From Lachnospiraceae bacterium (GTDB lineage Bacteria; Bacillota; Clostridia; Lachnospirales; Lachnospiraceae), in contig JAEEOQ010000004.1 in assembly GCA_016284355.1 (NCBI GenBank), positions 80,135 through 144,134 on the forward strand: a stretch of 64,000 nt of DNA, given 5' to 3'. Every line of letters starts with the position of its first letter. Position 1 is the stretch's first letter. Position numbers and translations under genes: made by a program. Positions 7,487 to 16,523 of the stretch are shown here, piece after piece. A model generated the notes under the pieces. That model was not told where the DNA came from and did not search any database. It saw nothing but the letters and a program-made list of their open reading frames with translations.

Positions 7487-8830
7487 ATGAAACTTACTTA
7501 TGATGTAAACGACAAACCGGGATTTGCAAAGACCCTTGTTTTTGCATTCCAGCAGCTTCTTGCTATCCTTGCTGCAACAATCGCCGTTCCTGCTATTATC
7601 GGCAACGGCATGTCTACAAGCGCCGCACTTTTTGGTGCAGGTGTCGGAACTATTGTGTACCTTCTTTTTACACAGTTTAAGAGCCCTGTATTCCTTGGTT
7701 CTTCATTCGCATTTATCGGTTCCATGTTCGCCGCATTTGCAGGCGGTGTATCAATGTCACTCGGTTACCTTGGCCTTATCCTTGGTGCCGCATTTGCAGG
7801 TCTTGTTTATGTTATCCTTGCTATTATAGTTAAGGTATCAGGTGTAAACTGGATCAACAAACTTATGCCTGCAGTCGTAATCGGACCTACAGTTGCTATC
7901 ATCGGTCTTTCACTTGCAGGAAATGCAGTAGGCGATCTTACAACAGGAAAAGTATTCGGTGCCGACGGTGCCCAGCTCGCTTCTCCATATATCTGCCTTA
8001 TCTGCGGTCTTGTAACTCTCTTTGTTACAATGCTTTGCTCGGTATACGGCAAGAAGATGTTCAAGATGATCCCATTTATCATCGGTATATGCGCAGGTTA
8101 TGTACTTGCTCTTATCCTTACTCTTATCGGAAACAGTGCCGGAATTGATGCTCTTAAAGTTATTGATTTTTCCGCATTTTCAAATATGAAATGGTATCCT
8201 GATTTCACATTCCTTACAGCATTTAAAGGCGGTTATGAATTTGGTGAAGCAGGCAGCATGGGTGCTTATATAGGAACAATCGCAGCAGCTTATGTTCCTG
8301 TTGCATTCGTAGTATTTGCAGAGCATATCGCAGATCACAAGAACCTTTCATCAATCATCGAAAAAGACCTTCTTGAAAATCCGGGCCTTCACAGAACACT
8401 TCTTGGTGACGGTGTGGGTTCAATGGTTGGTGCATTCTTTGGCGGATGTCCAAACACAACATACGGCGAGTCAGTCGGCTGCGTGGCTATCTCAGGAAAC
8501 GCTTCTGTAGTAACTATCCTTACAACAGCAGTACTTGCCATTGTATCATCTTTCCTTGCTCCTTTTGTAACTGTACTTGCCACAATCCCTAACTGTGTTA
8601 TGGGCGGTGTTTGTGTTGCACTTTACGGATTTATCGCTGTATCAGGTCTTAAGATGATCCAGAATGTTGATCTTAACGACAACAGAAACCTTTTTGTAGT
8701 ATCTGTAATCCTTATCGCAGGTATCGGCGGACTTTCTGTAAGCTTTGGATCAGTAACCATCACTTCAGTAGCTTGTGCGCTTATCCTTGGTATCGTTACA
8801 AACCTTATCCTTAAGAAAAAAGAAGCTTAA
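7487..8830 (+). CDS. uraA: Uracil permease (NCS2 family)
   Basis: A proton-coupled nucleobase transporter of the NCS2 (UraA/PyrP) family in the cytoplasmic membrane. The 447 residues are hydrophobic throughout, consistent with about 14 membrane segments. PNTTYGESVGCVAISGNASV (near residue 320) is the substrate-site signature, and AFVVFAEHIADHKNLS holds the conserved glutamate and histidine pair. GGAGG at 7472-7476 precedes the ATG. Placement behind pyrR and its attenuator favours uracil over xanthine as the substrate. A strong terminator ends the operon. Confidence 0.94.
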   Translation: MKLTYDVNDKPGFAKTLVFAFQQLLAILAATIAVPAIIGNGMSTSAALFGAGVGTIVYLLFTQFKSPVFLGSSFAFIGSMFAAFAGGVSMSLGYLGLILGAAFAGLVYVILAIIVKVSGVNWINKLMPAVVIGPTVAIIGLSLAGNAVGDLTTGKVFGADGAQLASPYICLICGLVTLFVTMLCSVYGKKMFKMIPFIIGICAGYVLALILTLIGNSAGIDALKVIDFSAFSNMKWYPDFTFLTAFKGGYEFGEAGSMGAYIGTIAAAYVPVAFVVFAEHIADHKNLSSIIEKDLLENPGLHRTLLGDGVGSMVGAFFGGCPNTTYGESVGCVAISGNASVVTILTTAVLAIVSSFLAPFVTVLATIPNCVMGGVCVALYGFIAVSGLKMIQNVDLNDNRNLFVVSVILIAGIGGLSVSFGSVTITSVACALILGIVTNLILKKKEA

Positions 8831-8852
8831 AATAATATAAGATAATACTTTC

Positions 8853-8892
8853 GCAAAAAGCCGGGATTTAATTATCCCGGCTTTTTGCTTTT
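8853..8892 (+). terminator. Strong intrinsic terminator after uraA
   Basis: A perfect 15-base stem, GCAAAAAGCCGGGAT (8853-8867) with ATCCCGGCTTTTTGC (8874-8888), six-base loop, T-rich downstream. It ends pyrR-uraA. Confidence 0.92.
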
Positions 8893-8934
8893 AAAAGTTC
8901 TATTTATTTTTCGTGTTTAATTTTTCGTACACGC

Positions 8935-8963
8935 TTGTTAAATAGCTGAAATTAGTATATAAT
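8935..8963 (+). promoter_or_regulatory. Promoter of pta-ackA
   Basis: TTGTTA (8935-8940), 17-base spacer, TATAAT (8958-8963), about 36 bases before the pta start and just after the uraA terminator. No operator-like repeat was seen around it. Confidence 0.8.
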
Positions 8964-8998
8964 TTAGATAATTACGGACTTTGAAAGGAGATAATAAA

Positions 8999-10000
8999 AT
9001 GAGTTTTATTGATGAGCTTAAAGCACGTGCAAAATCCGATTTAAAGACTATCGTTCTTCCTGAGAGTGAAGACGCCAGAGTTCTTAAAGCAGCTGCAGAT
9101 ATCTGCAAAGAAGACTTTGCAAATGTTGTCCTTATCGGTAATGAGGAGACTGTTAAAGCTGACGCTGCAAAGGGCGGCTTTGATATCAGCAAGGCAACTA
9201 TCGTTGATCCTCTTAAGAGCGACAAACTTGATTCTTATGTTGATCTTTTTGCCGAGCTTCGTAAATCAAAGGGTATGACACCTGAAGAGGCAAGAAAGAT
9301 CCTTACTACAAGCAATACATACTTTGCTGTAATGATGGTAAAGGCAAAAGACGCAGACGGCGTTGTTTCAGGTGCCTGCCACTCTACAGCAGACACACTT
9401 CGTCCTTGTCTTCAGATCCTTAAGACAAAACCTGGTACAAAACTAGTATCTGCATTCTTCCTTATGGTTGTTCCAAACTGTGAGTTTGGTGAAAACGGTA
9501 CATTCGTATTTGCAGACTGCGGTCTTAACCAGAATCCTAATCCTGAAGAGCTTGCAGCTATCGCAGCATCATCTGCAGAGAGCTTTAAAGCACTTGTTGG
9601 AAAAGAGCCAAAAGTTGCTATGCTTTCACATTCTTCAAAGGGTAGCGCAAAGCATGCCGATGTAGATAAGGTTGTTGAAGCTACAAGAATTGCAAAAGAA
9701 GAGCATCCTGAGCTTAAGATTGACGGCGAGCTTCAGCTTGATGCAGCTATCGTTCCTGAAGTTGCAGCTTCAAAAGCTAAAGATTCTGAGGTGGCAGGTA
9801 AGGCCAACGTTCTTGTATTCCCTGATCTTGACGCAGGAAATATCGGTTACAAGCTTGTTCAGCGTCTTGCTAAGGCTGAGGCTTACGGTCCTATGACTCA
9901 GGGTATCGCAGCTCCTGTAAACGATCTTTCAAGAGGTTGTTCAGCTGATGATATCGTTGGTGTTGTTGCCATTACAGCTGTTCAGTGTCAGATTCAGTAG
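8999..10000 (+). CDS. pta: Phosphate acetyltransferase
   Basis: It interconverts acetyl-CoA and acetyl phosphate in the cytoplasm, feeding acetate kinase for ATP in fermentation. The 333-residue length matches the short single-domain Pta of clostridia. Family features are TIVLPESEDARVLKAA at the N-terminus, DGVVSGACHSTADTLRP near residue 115 and VLVFPDLDAGNIGYKLVQRL near 275. I choose the ATG at 8999, eight bases after AAAGGAG (8984-8990), over a TTG at 8981 that would overlap that site. It forms an operon with ackA, 25 bases apart. Confidence 0.97.
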   Translation: MSFIDELKARAKSDLKTIVLPESEDARVLKAAADICKEDFANVVLIGNEETVKADAAKGGFDISKATIVDPLKSDKLDSYVDLFAELRKSKGMTPEEARKILTTSNTYFAVMMVKAKDADGVVSGACHSTADTLRPCLQILKTKPGTKLVSAFFLMVVPNCEFGENGTFVFADCGLNQNPNPEELAAIAASSAESFKALVGKEPKVAMLSHSSKGSAKHADVDKVVEATRIAKEEHPELKIDGELQLDAAIVPEVAASKAKDSEVAGKANVLVFPDLDAGNIGYKLVQRLAKAEAYGPMTQGIAAPVNDLSRGCSADDIVGVVAITAVQCQIQ

Positions 10001-10025
10001 ATTTTATATAGAAAGGTAAAATGTA

Positions 10026-11216
10026 ATGAAGATTTTAGTTTTAAACTGCGGATCATCATCTCTTAAATATCAGCTTATCGATATGGATAATGAGAGCGTA
10101 CTTGCAAAAGGTCTTTGCGAAAGAATCGGAATTGACGGTTCAAAGCTTACTCACAAGCCTGCCGGCAAAGATGAATTCGTTCTTGAAACACCTATGAATA
10201 ATCACGAAGTAGCAGTTAAGCTTGTGCTTGACGCTCTTGTAGACAGCGCTCACGGCGTTATCGGAAGTGTTGACGAGATCTCAGCAGTAGGCCACAGAGT
10301 ACTTCACGGCGGCGCTACATACAGCGAGTCAATCGTAGTAGATGCAGATGTTAAGAAGGTAATAAGAGAGTGCTTCGAACTCGGACCTCTTCACAACCCT
10401 GCAAACCTTATCGGTATCGAGGCATGCGAAGCAGCTATGCCGGGCAAGAAAAATGTTGCTGTATTTGATACAGCTTTCCATCAGACTATGCCTGAAAAAT
10501 CATACCTTTATGGTATTCCTTATGAGTATTATGAGAAATATCATATCAGAAGATACGGATTCCACGGCACAAGCCATTCTTTCGTATCAAAAAGAGCTAT
10601 AGAGCTTCTTGGTCTTGACAAGAACAACTCAAAGGTTATCGTTTGCCACCTTGGAAACGGTGCCAGCCTTTCTGCAGTACTTAACGGAAAGTGCTTTGAT
10701 ACAAGTATGGGCCTTACTCCTCTTGAAGGTCTTATCATGGGTACAAGATCAGGCGATATCGATCCTGCAGTTATCCAGTTTATAGCTAATAAAGAGGGCA
10801 AAGATATTAACGAAATGCTTAACATCTTAAACAAGAAGTCTGGTGTTCTTGGTATGAGCGGTGTTTCAAGCGACTTCAGAGATGTTGCAAAAGCAGCAAA
10901 AGAAGGAAATCACCAGGCAAAGGTTGCTCTTGAAGCTTATGTACAGAGAGTACTTCGTTACATCGGTGCATACGTAGCAGAGATGAACGGTGTTGATGCC
11001 ATCGTATTTACAGCCGGAGTAGGAGAGAATGACGGCGGAATGAGAAAAGCATTCTGCGATAATCTTACATATCTTGGTGTTAAGATCGATGATGAAAAGA
11101 ACAAGCTTCGCGGAGAAGAAGTAGTTATTTCTACTCCTGATTCAAAGGTTAAGGTTGCTGTTATCCCAACCAACGAAGAACTTGCAATTGCCCGTGAAAC
11201 ACTTGCTTTAATTTAA
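10026..11216 (+). CDS. ackA: Acetate kinase
   Basis: It transfers phosphate from acetyl phosphate to ADP, the ATP-yielding last step of acetate formation. The 396-residue protein has the family start [12 protein letters not shown], the HRVLHGG motif, [19 protein letters not shown] and the ATPase-fold phosphate loop [20 protein letters not shown] near the C-terminus is the adenosine motif. AGAAAGGT precedes the ATG. It is cotranscribed with pta; no terminator is obvious before the next promoter, which starts four bases after the stop. Confidence 0.98.
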   Translation: MKILVLNCGSSSLKYQLIDMDNESVLAKGLCERIGIDGSKLTHKPAGKDEFVLETPMNNHEVAVKLVLDALVDSAHGVIGSVDEISAVGHRVLHGGATYSESIVVDADVKKVIRECFELGPLHNPANLIGIEACEAAMPGKKNVAVFDTAFHQTMPEKSYLYGIPYEYYEKYHIRRYGFHGTSHSFVSKRAIELLGLDKNNSKVIVCHLGNGASLSAVLNGKCFDTSMGLTPLEGLIMGTRSGDIDPAVIQFIANKEGKDINEMLNILNKKSGVLGMSGVSSDFRDVAKAAKEGNHQAKVALEAYVQRVLRYIGAYVAEMNGVDAIVFTAGVGENDGGMRKAFCDNLTYLGVKIDDEKNKLRGEEVVISTPDSKVKVAVIPTNEELAIARETLALI

Positions 11217-11219
11217 TTG

Positions 11220-11248
11220 TTGACAAATGCGGGACTAACTTGTATAAT
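11220..11248 (+). promoter_or_regulatory. Consensus promoter of yceD-rpmF
   Basis: TTGACA (11220-11225), 17-base spacer, TATAAT (11243-11248), an exact sigma-A consensus right behind the ackA stop. Such strength fits a ribosomal protein operon. Confidence 0.92.
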
Positions 11249-11306
11249 ATGTCAATGTGTGAATATTGAAGTCATTTTTAGATTTCAATAAATGGAGAGT
11301 GAATCG

Positions 11307-11816
11307 ATGATTATTTCTTTATCCGAAGTTTGTATGACTCCCGGAGAAGTTAAATCTCTTGAATGTCCGCTTGAGCTTGAAAACCTTAAGTTTAACGGCA
11401 ATTCATACAAGATTACGAACAAACCTCCAATGCACCTTAACATTACCGCTTTATCCAAGACTTCGGTCAGTATAAAAGGTAATGCAGACTACACTATTAA
11501 TATTCCGTGTAGCAGATGTCTTGAAGACGTTGCATGTGAAGTTAACTGTGATATAGATCTTGAATACGATCTTAACGGCAGTTACGATGAAGAGATGGCT
11601 TATATTGAAGGCAACAGCCTTAATACCGATTCTCTTATCGCAGAAGAACTTATGCTTAATCTTCCGGATAAAGTGTTGTGCATGGAAGACTGCGCAGGAC
11701 TTTGCCCTGTGTGCGGAAAGAATCTAAACCGTTCGAAGTGTGATTGTGATACTTTTGTTCCGGACCCTAGGATGGCAGCGATTCAAGATATTTTTAAGAA
11801 TTTTAAGGAGGTGTAA
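11307..11816 (+). CDS. yceD: YceD/DUF177 family protein (23S rRNA accumulation)
   Basis: A 169-residue member of the DUF177 family, whose plant and bacterial members affect 23S rRNA accumulation. The C-terminal half carries two CxxC-type pairs (CSRCLEDVACEVNC region and CAGLCPVCGKNLN with CDCD), suggesting bound zinc. The ATG at 11307 is chosen because GGAGAG (11294-11299) lies seven bases before it; the ATG at 11292 would overlap that site. The gene directly precedes rpmF, a widespread pairing, and its end contains the rpmF ribosome site. Confidence 0.88.
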   Translation: MIISLSEVCMTPGEVKSLECPLELENLKFNGNSYKITNKPPMHLNITALSKTSVSIKGNADYTINIPCSRCLEDVACEVNCDIDLEYDLNGSYDEEMAYIEGNSLNTDSLIAEELMLNLPDKVLCMEDCAGLCPVCGKNLNRSKCDCDTFVPDPRMAAIQDIFKNFKEV

Positions 11817-11823
11817 ATAAAAA

Positions 11824-12003
11824 ATGTCAATTTGTCCAAAGAATAAATCTTCTAAGGCAAGAAGAGACAGCCGTAGAGCTAACTGGAAGATGACAGCTCC
11901 TAATCTTGTTAAATGCAGCAAGTGTGGTGCTCTTATGATGCCACATCGTGTTTGTAAGGCTTGTGGTTCTTACAACAAGAAGGAAATCATCGCTCAGGAT
12001 TAA
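11824..12003 (+). CDS. rpmF: 50S ribosomal protein L32
   Basis: A structural protein of the large ribosomal subunit. The 59 residues start MSICPKNKSSKARRDSRRA and hold four cysteines in two CxxC pairs (CSKCG and CKACG), so this is the zinc-binding form of L32 as found in most Firmicutes. AAGGAGGTG at 11805-11813 overlaps the end of yceD. The gene is followed by a clean terminator. At under 60 residues it is easy to miss. Confidence 0.97.
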   Translation: MSICPKNKSSKARRDSRRANWKMTAPNLVKCSKCGALMMPHRVCKACGSYNKKEIIAQD

Positions 12004-12016
12004 TTTAAGAATTTTT

Positions 12017-12044
12017 GAGGCAACCTTTATGGTTGCCTCTTTTT
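12017..12044 (+). terminator. Intrinsic terminator after rpmF
   Basis: GAGGCAACC (12017-12025), five-base loop, GGTTGCCTC (12031-12039), then five T. On the opposite strand the stem is followed by A, so it would not act well for the convergent gene. Confidence 0.92.
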
Positions 12045-12056
12045 CTTTGCGTTATT

Positions 12057-13142
12057 CTAGTGTAATAAATGATCTATAATATGTCTTGTATAAGCTGAGA
12101 TCTGTTCTGTATTATAAAGAAATTCAGATGTTGTCTCCACATAAAGAACCGTATCGTGATAGTCTATCTTAAAGTAAGGAGATATGATCTCGTCAAATTC
12201 AGGAACAAAGCTTCCTGTGTGCTTACTGTAACAGTTTGCTGCCTTGGCTTTTGTGCGATACTCTTTATCTACGTAAAAAGATACGCTTTTATGTATGGCG
12301 ATATCTTCAGACGGAACATAATAATAATCCTTATAGTTCGGATAGAAAAATTTTAATTCGTCGTGATACAAAGGCACTGTAAGTTTGCATTTATTGCCGG
12401 ATACGACAAGTGAAATACCATCTCTTTCTGCTTTAAACCTTTTATCCATATTGATGCAGATAGGAAACGTAACCGAAAGCACATTATTTTCATAATCAAG
12501 CTTTGCTCCGCCCACAACAAACGGTTCTGAAATATTTTCAAGCAGTTCAAGAAGTTTTGATAGCTTAACAAGCCCTTTTAAGTCGTCTTCGTTATGTAAT
12601 ATAAGAAGATCGTACATAGAAGAGCATTCAGGCTTTCCAGCTACTTTTGCCATAAGATATGAACCATATACTTTTATAAGATCGCCGCCTGAATACTTGT
12701 CATCGCGGTTTATACCCATAAATACTTCAATTGTCTTTTGCTTTAAATTTTCCAATTTGAAAAGATCTTTATATGGTCTTACAAGCTTATAAAGGTCAAG
12801 ATGATTAAGACTTGAAAGAGGAGAAGGGATGCCGTATTTATTACATCTTTTATCGATAAAGTTTACATCAAAGGCCACTCCGTTAAAAGATACAAGGGTG
12901 GTATCTGCTGATAATCTTTCAAAAAAGCTGTTTATTATCTTTTCTTCAGAGCGTCTGTCATCAGCAAACCACTGATAAAGCACCCATTTATCATCTTCAT
13001 AAAGTACCGCCCCAAGAAGGTACATGGTAGATACGTCAGCCGCAAAACCTGTGGTTTCGATATCAAAAAAGACTATTTTTTCTTTTGATATTCCAACAGG
13101 AATATATGGCGCTATATCAAGATCAAGTTTTCTTGTGATCAT
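12057..13142 (-). CDS. Ribonuclease H-like (YprB/COG3359) exonuclease-like protein
   Basis: A 361-residue cytoplasmic protein with an RNase H-fold, DEDD-type 3'-5' exonuclease domain in the first 200 residues. The ExoI motif is FFDIETTG with Asp27 and Glu29; LVSFNGVAFDVNFI is ExoII and HNEDDLKGL is consistent with ExoIII. The C-terminal 160 residues are family-specific. Bacillus YprB is encoded next to the helicase YprA; no helicase is nearby here. It is the only minus-strand gene in the first 52 kb and converges on rpmF. GGGG lies before the ATG. Nuclease activity is inferred. Confidence 0.8.
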   Translation of the reverse strand: MITRKLDLDIAPYIPVGISKEKIVFFDIETTGFAADVSTMYLLGAVLYEDDKWVLYQWFADDRRSEEKIINSFFERLSADTTLVSFNGVAFDVNFIDKRCNKYGIPSPLSSLNHLDLYKLVRPYKDLFKLENLKQKTIEVFMGINRDDKYSGGDLIKVYGSYLMAKVAGKPECSSMYDLLILHNEDDLKGLVKLSKLLELLENISEPFVVGGAKLDYENNVLSVTFPICINMDKRFKAERDGISLVVSGNKCKLTVPLYHDELKFFYPNYKDYYYVPSEDIAIHKSVSFYVDKEYRTKAKAANCYSKHTGSFVPEFDEIISPYFKIDYHDTVLYVETTSEFLYNTEQISAYTRHIIDHLLH

Positions 13143-13248
13143 TTTTCTTACCCCGTCTCTAATATATAAAGCAAATAGATTTCCCTTATGCTTTCTTGTC
13201 CCACAGATAAATTGTAATTTGTATTTTTAAATAAATCAAGTGGTTTTA

Positions 13249-13277
13249 TGGACTTTGAAGCGCTTTTGGTGTATATT
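13249..13277 (+). promoter_or_regulatory. Candidate promoter of the CmpB-like gene and cls
   Basis: TGGACT (13249-13254), 17-base spacer, TATATT (13272-13277), 38 bases before the start. A moderate match. The 173 bases between the divergent genes hold nothing else I can name. Confidence 0.45.
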
Positions 13278-13315
13278 TAATAGAGTATTTGAAAAGAAAA
13301 AAAGAGAGGCTAGAT

Positions 13316-14113
13316 ATGTGGACTTTTGAAATATTCGGATTATCATTCTTTTATATATTTTATTTCTTTTTCATTACAGCTTTTATCGGATGGGTCTACG
13401 AAAGCTGCTTTGTGTCGATTAAAAATCACAAGATCACGAACAGAGGCTTTCTAAACGGTCCCGTTATCCCTATATACGGTGCCGGCGGGACAGCAATAAT
13501 GCTTGCCACAACTCCTTTTAAAGACGATCTTGTACTGGTATTTTTTGCAGGCATGTTCGTTGCTTCTTTGCTTGAATACGTTACAAGTTATCTTATGGAA
13601 AAACTGTTTCACGCCAAATGGTGGGACTATTCAGACTGGAAGCCGAATCTCAATGGAAGGATATGCCTTTGGGCTTCGCTTTTTTGGGGTGTTCTTTCTG
13701 TTTCCATGCAGCTTTTTATAAAACCTGCCATTGATAAACTTATCGGAAAGATTCCTGAGTTTGAAGGAAAGATAGCAGCGTATATTATTTTTACCTTATT
13801 TACTGCAGATATCGTTTATACCGTAATCTGTACTGTACAGTTTGATAAGAAGATCGCAGCCATCAGAAGCAGCTACGAAGGCTTTAAGACTGAACTCAAA
13901 GACAGCTATGCAGGTCTTAAAGAAAACTATGAAGGCTTTAAGGTTGAACTTAAAGACAGATATATTGAAAGCGCCAACAAGTTCAGTTTTGTTGAAAAAC
14001 GTCTTGTTAACGCTTTCCCGGACTTAAAATTTACTAATGTAGACGACGAACTTAAAGAATGGATCAACGAGAGGATTGACAAAAAAATTGAAAAAAGAAA
14101 CAATGAAAGGTAG
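13316..14113 (+). CDS. CmpB-type putative membrane permease (PF06541) with coiled tail
   Basis: A 265-residue membrane protein of the ABC_trans_CmpB family, often called a putative ABC transporter permease though no ATPase partner is present. Hydrophobic segments lie roughly at residues 5-27, 45-62, 68-88, 115-135 and 148-168. Family motifs are GWVYES, NRGFLNGPVIPIYG and WWDYSDWKPNLNGRICL. After residue 180 the chain becomes charged and helical and includes two 18-residue repeats beginning YEGFK at residues 187 and 205. The ATG at 13316 follows GAGAGG by six bases. The stop overlaps the next ATG, tying it to cardiolipin synthase. True function unknown. Confidence 0.8.
   Translation: MWTFEIFGLSFFYIFYFFFITAFIGWVYESCFVSIKNHKITNRGFLNGPVIPIYGAGGTAIMLATTPFKDDLVLVFFAGMFVASLLEYVTSYLMEKLFHAKWWDYSDWKPNLNGRICLWASLFWGVLSVSMQLFIKPAIDKLIGKIPEFEGKIAAYIIFTLFTADIVYTVICTVQFDKKIAAIRSSYEGFKTELKDSYAGLKENYEGFKVELKDRYIESANKFSFVEKRLVNAFPDLKFTNVDDELKEWINERIDKKIEKRNNER
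13874..13981 (+). repeat. Tandem 54-base repeat inside the CmpB-like gene
   Basis: Two copies (13874-13927 and 13928-13981) encode the 18-residue units starting YEGFKTELKD and YEGFKVELKD. The DNA is similar but not identical, so the duplication is probably old. It extends a likely coiled-coil tail. Confidence 0.75.
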
Positions 14114-15644
14114 ATTTAAAATACATATCAGCGGCATAATAAGAGCACTTGTTATAGCGTCTCTTGTTTTTGCACAGATCGGGCTTATAGTGTTTGTTAC
14201 AAGCCTTATTCAGGAATATGCCGTATTTTTCTATTTTTCCATAGAAGTACTAAGCTTTGTAGTTATCCTGACCCTTGTAAATTCTTCTTTAAGCAACTCA
14301 TATAAAATTGCCTGGATCAGTATAGTTCTTATGCTCCCGATGACGGGGCATATTATGTTCTGGCTATGGGGCAAGTCAGACAGCAAGAAAAAGATTGAAA
14401 AGAAAGTACTTAGGAAGCTTAAACATGGTAATACTTTTCTTGAGTTTAATAAAGACAACGAAAAATTAGTTGAAGATAAGCATGTATATTCATCAAAGGT
14501 ATCAAAATACCTTGTAAAAGAAGGCTTTCCTGTATATAAAAACAATAAGGTAAGCTATTTTCCATTTGGCGAGACAGCCTTTGAGAGCATCTTTAAAGAT
14601 ATAAAAGAAGCCAAAGAATATATAATGATAAACTTTTATATTGTTGCAGAGGGTGCCATTTGGGACAGGATGCATGAGCTTTTACTTGAAAAGATAAGTG
14701 AAGGCGTTAAAGTCATGTTTATGTATGACGACTTTGGTGCCATGTTCAGAACATCAAATGATTTTGATAAAAAACTTATATCAGAAGGCTTTGATGTAAG
14801 AGTCTTTAATCCTATACACAAATACGTAGATAAGCTTTACTTAAATTACAGAAGCCATCAGAAAAATATAGTCATTGACGGTGTTATCGGTTATACCGGC
14901 GGTATCAACCTTGCAGACGAATATGCAAACCTTATAAGACGTTTTGGGGTCTGGAAAGATACTGCCATAAGAATAGAGGGAGATGCGGTCTGGGGGCTTG
15001 CCGTTACTTTCCTTAAGATGTGGGAAGTTTGCTCAAAAGGAGAGTTAATAGATTATTCTCCTTTTAAAAGGACAGCTTCTGACCTTACAGTTAATGATAC
15101 CTGTCTTCAGGTTGTTTCAGACGGGCCTGCAAATCACCCTCATAATCCGATCGAGAGCATGTACAGGCAGCTTATAGAATCTTCAAGAAAATACTGTTAT
15201 ATAACTACGCCTTACCTGCTGCTTGAAAACGCCATGACTGATGCTCTTTGCGAGTCGGCTAAAGCAGGAGTTGATGTAAGGATAATAACACCAAATATTC
15301 CCGATAAAAAATATGTTAAACTTCTTACAAATTACAATTACGGAAAGCTTCTTAATTCGGGCGTTAAAATATTTGAGTATACACCCGGTTTTATACATGC
15401 TAAAATGATATTAAATGAGGAATCTGCCTGCGTAGGTACCATCAATATGGATTTTCGAAGTTTTTATCTTCACTACGAGTGCGGAGTACTTATTATTGAC
15501 AACAATGAAATAAAGCCTATTTATGATGACTTTTTAAAGATTTTTGATGAAAGCAGAGAAGTAACATACGAAGAATGGACAAAAAGACCTTTGTTTCACA
15601 AGATGGTCCAGCCGCTGCTTTATTTGTTTTCACCGCTTATGTAG
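14103..15644 (+). CDS. cls: Cardiolipin synthase
   Basis: A membrane-bound phospholipase D-family enzyme that joins two phosphatidylglycerol molecules to make cardiolipin. The 513-residue chain has two N-terminal membrane segments (about residues 12-32 and 40-60), a WxWG-type segment, then two HKD motifs: His252 in HQKNIVIDG and His432 in HAKMILNEES, each followed by GGIN/GTIN-D signatures. The ATG at 14103 overlaps the preceding stop, so translation is probably coupled; the ribosome site itself is weak. A TTG nine codons upstream is possible. Confidence 0.93.
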   Translation: MKGRFKIHISGIIRALVIASLVFAQIGLIVFVTSLIQEYAVFFYFSIEVLSFVVILTLVNSSLSNSYKIAWISIVLMLPMTGHIMFWLWGKSDSKKKIEKKVLRKLKHGNTFLEFNKDNEKLVEDKHVYSSKVSKYLVKEGFPVYKNNKVSYFPFGETAFESIFKDIKEAKEYIMINFYIVAEGAIWDRMHELLLEKISEGVKVMFMYDDFGAMFRTSNDFDKKLISEGFDVRVFNPIHKYVDKLYLNYRSHQKNIVIDGVIGYTGGINLADEYANLIRRFGVWKDTAIRIEGDAVWGLAVTFLKMWEVCSKGELIDYSPFKRTASDLTVNDTCLQVVSDGPANHPHNPIESMYRQLIESSRKYCYITTPYLLLENAMTDALCESAKAGVDVRIITPNIPDKKYVKLLTNYNYGKLLNSGVKIFEYTPGFIHAKMILNEESACVGTINMDFRSFYLHYECGVLIIDNNEIKPIYDDFLKIFDESREVTYEEWTKRPLFHKMVQPLLYLFSPLM

Positions 15645-15652
15645 GAGCTAAT

Positions 15653-15913
15653 ATGGAAGTATGTCATTGCAGATACTGCAAAAAAATATTCAGAAGTACA
15701 ATAAGACGAACCTGCTGCAATGAATGCAGGGAAAAAGACGACAAATTCTTTGAGAAAATTATCGCATACCTTGATATGTACCCAAACAGTAATGCTATCC
15801 AAATAGCAGAAGGTCTTGAAGTTGATGTTACAGAGATAGTGCGTTTTATTGACGAAGGAAGACTTACTGTGGTTAAGGGAGATTTTTTAAAGACTGACAA
15901 AGGAGAAGAGTAA
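15653..15913 (+). CDS. YvyF-like zinc-ribbon/helix-turn-helix protein (TIGR03826-like)
   Basis: An 86-residue protein with four zinc-type cysteines in its first 30 residues (CRYCKKIF and CCNECREKD) followed by a helical region, NAIQIAEGLEVDVTEIVRFIDEGRL, that looks like a winged or MerR-type helix-turn-helix. The layout matches YvyF (TIGR03826), found in Bacillus flagellar operons and of uncertain role. Here it lies between cls and ruvA with no flagellar gene nearby. GTAGGAG gives the ATG at 15653; a TTG start further up would lie inside cls. The stop overlaps ruvA (TAATG). Confidence 0.7.
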   Translation: MEVCHCRYCKKIFRSTIRRTCCNECREKDDKFFEKIIAYLDMYPNSNAIQIAEGLEVDVTEIVRFIDEGRLTVVKGDFLKTDKGEE

Positions 15914-16521
15914 TGATAGCTTACATTAAGGGTATTTTAACAAACGAAACCCCTGACACTGTATGGGTTGAAACAGAAGGCGGGGTAGCTTACGAGATAT
16001 TTGTGCCTTCATCGATCTTTAACTTTCTTCCTCCCCTTAACGAGGAAGTAAAGCTTTACACCTATCTAAACGTTAAAGAAGACCTTATGCAGCTTTTCGG
16101 GTTTATAGACAAAGACGAACTTGATATGTTTAAGCTTCTTATAACGGTAAACGGTATTGGACCTAAAGGAGCTTTAAGTATTTTATCTTTTATATCGCCT
16201 GATGACATAAGATTTGCAATTCTTGCAGGAGATTCAAAGACTATATCAAAAGCTCCCGGAATCGGCGCAAAAACAGCAAGCAGAGTGATACTTGATCTTA
16301 AAGACAAGGTTGACCTTGAAGATACTTTTGAAAACTCACTTAATAAAAAAGGCGTGGCCGCAGGCTCAGGCAGCTTTAACGATATAAAACGAGACGCTAT
16401 AGAAGCTCTTACAGCTCTTGGCTACAACGGCACCGAGGCAATGAAATCAATCAACAAAATTTCAATTACCGAGGGCATGACAGCAGAAGATCTTATAAAA
16501 GCAGCTCTTAAGGAGATTTAA
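15913..16521 (+). CDS. ruvA: Holliday junction DNA helicase subunit RuvA
   Basis: It binds four-way DNA junctions as a tetramer and loads RuvB for branch migration in recombinational repair. The 202 residues show the N-terminal OB fold ([20 protein letters not shown]), two helix-hairpin-helix motifs ([15 protein letters not shown] and [18 protein letters not shown]) and a C-terminal RuvB-contact domain ([12 protein letters not shown]). Start codon shares bases with the stop of the preceding gene; ruvB follows after two bases. Confidence 0.97.
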   Translation: MIAYIKGILTNETPDTVWVETEGGVAYEIFVPSSIFNFLPPLNEEVKLYTYLNVKEDLMQLFGFIDKDELDMFKLLITVNGIGPKGALSILSFISPDDIRFAILAGDSKTISKAPGIGAKTASRVILDLKDKVDLEDTFENSLNKKGVAAGSGSFNDIKRDAIEALTALGYNGTEAMKSINKISITEGMTAEDLIKAALKEI

Positions 16522-16523
16522 AA

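Noticed and set aside
13874..13981. Possible phase-variable or CRISPR-like tandem repeat
   Set aside because: Only two imperfect in-frame copies within a coding sequence; explained by a repeated helical segment.
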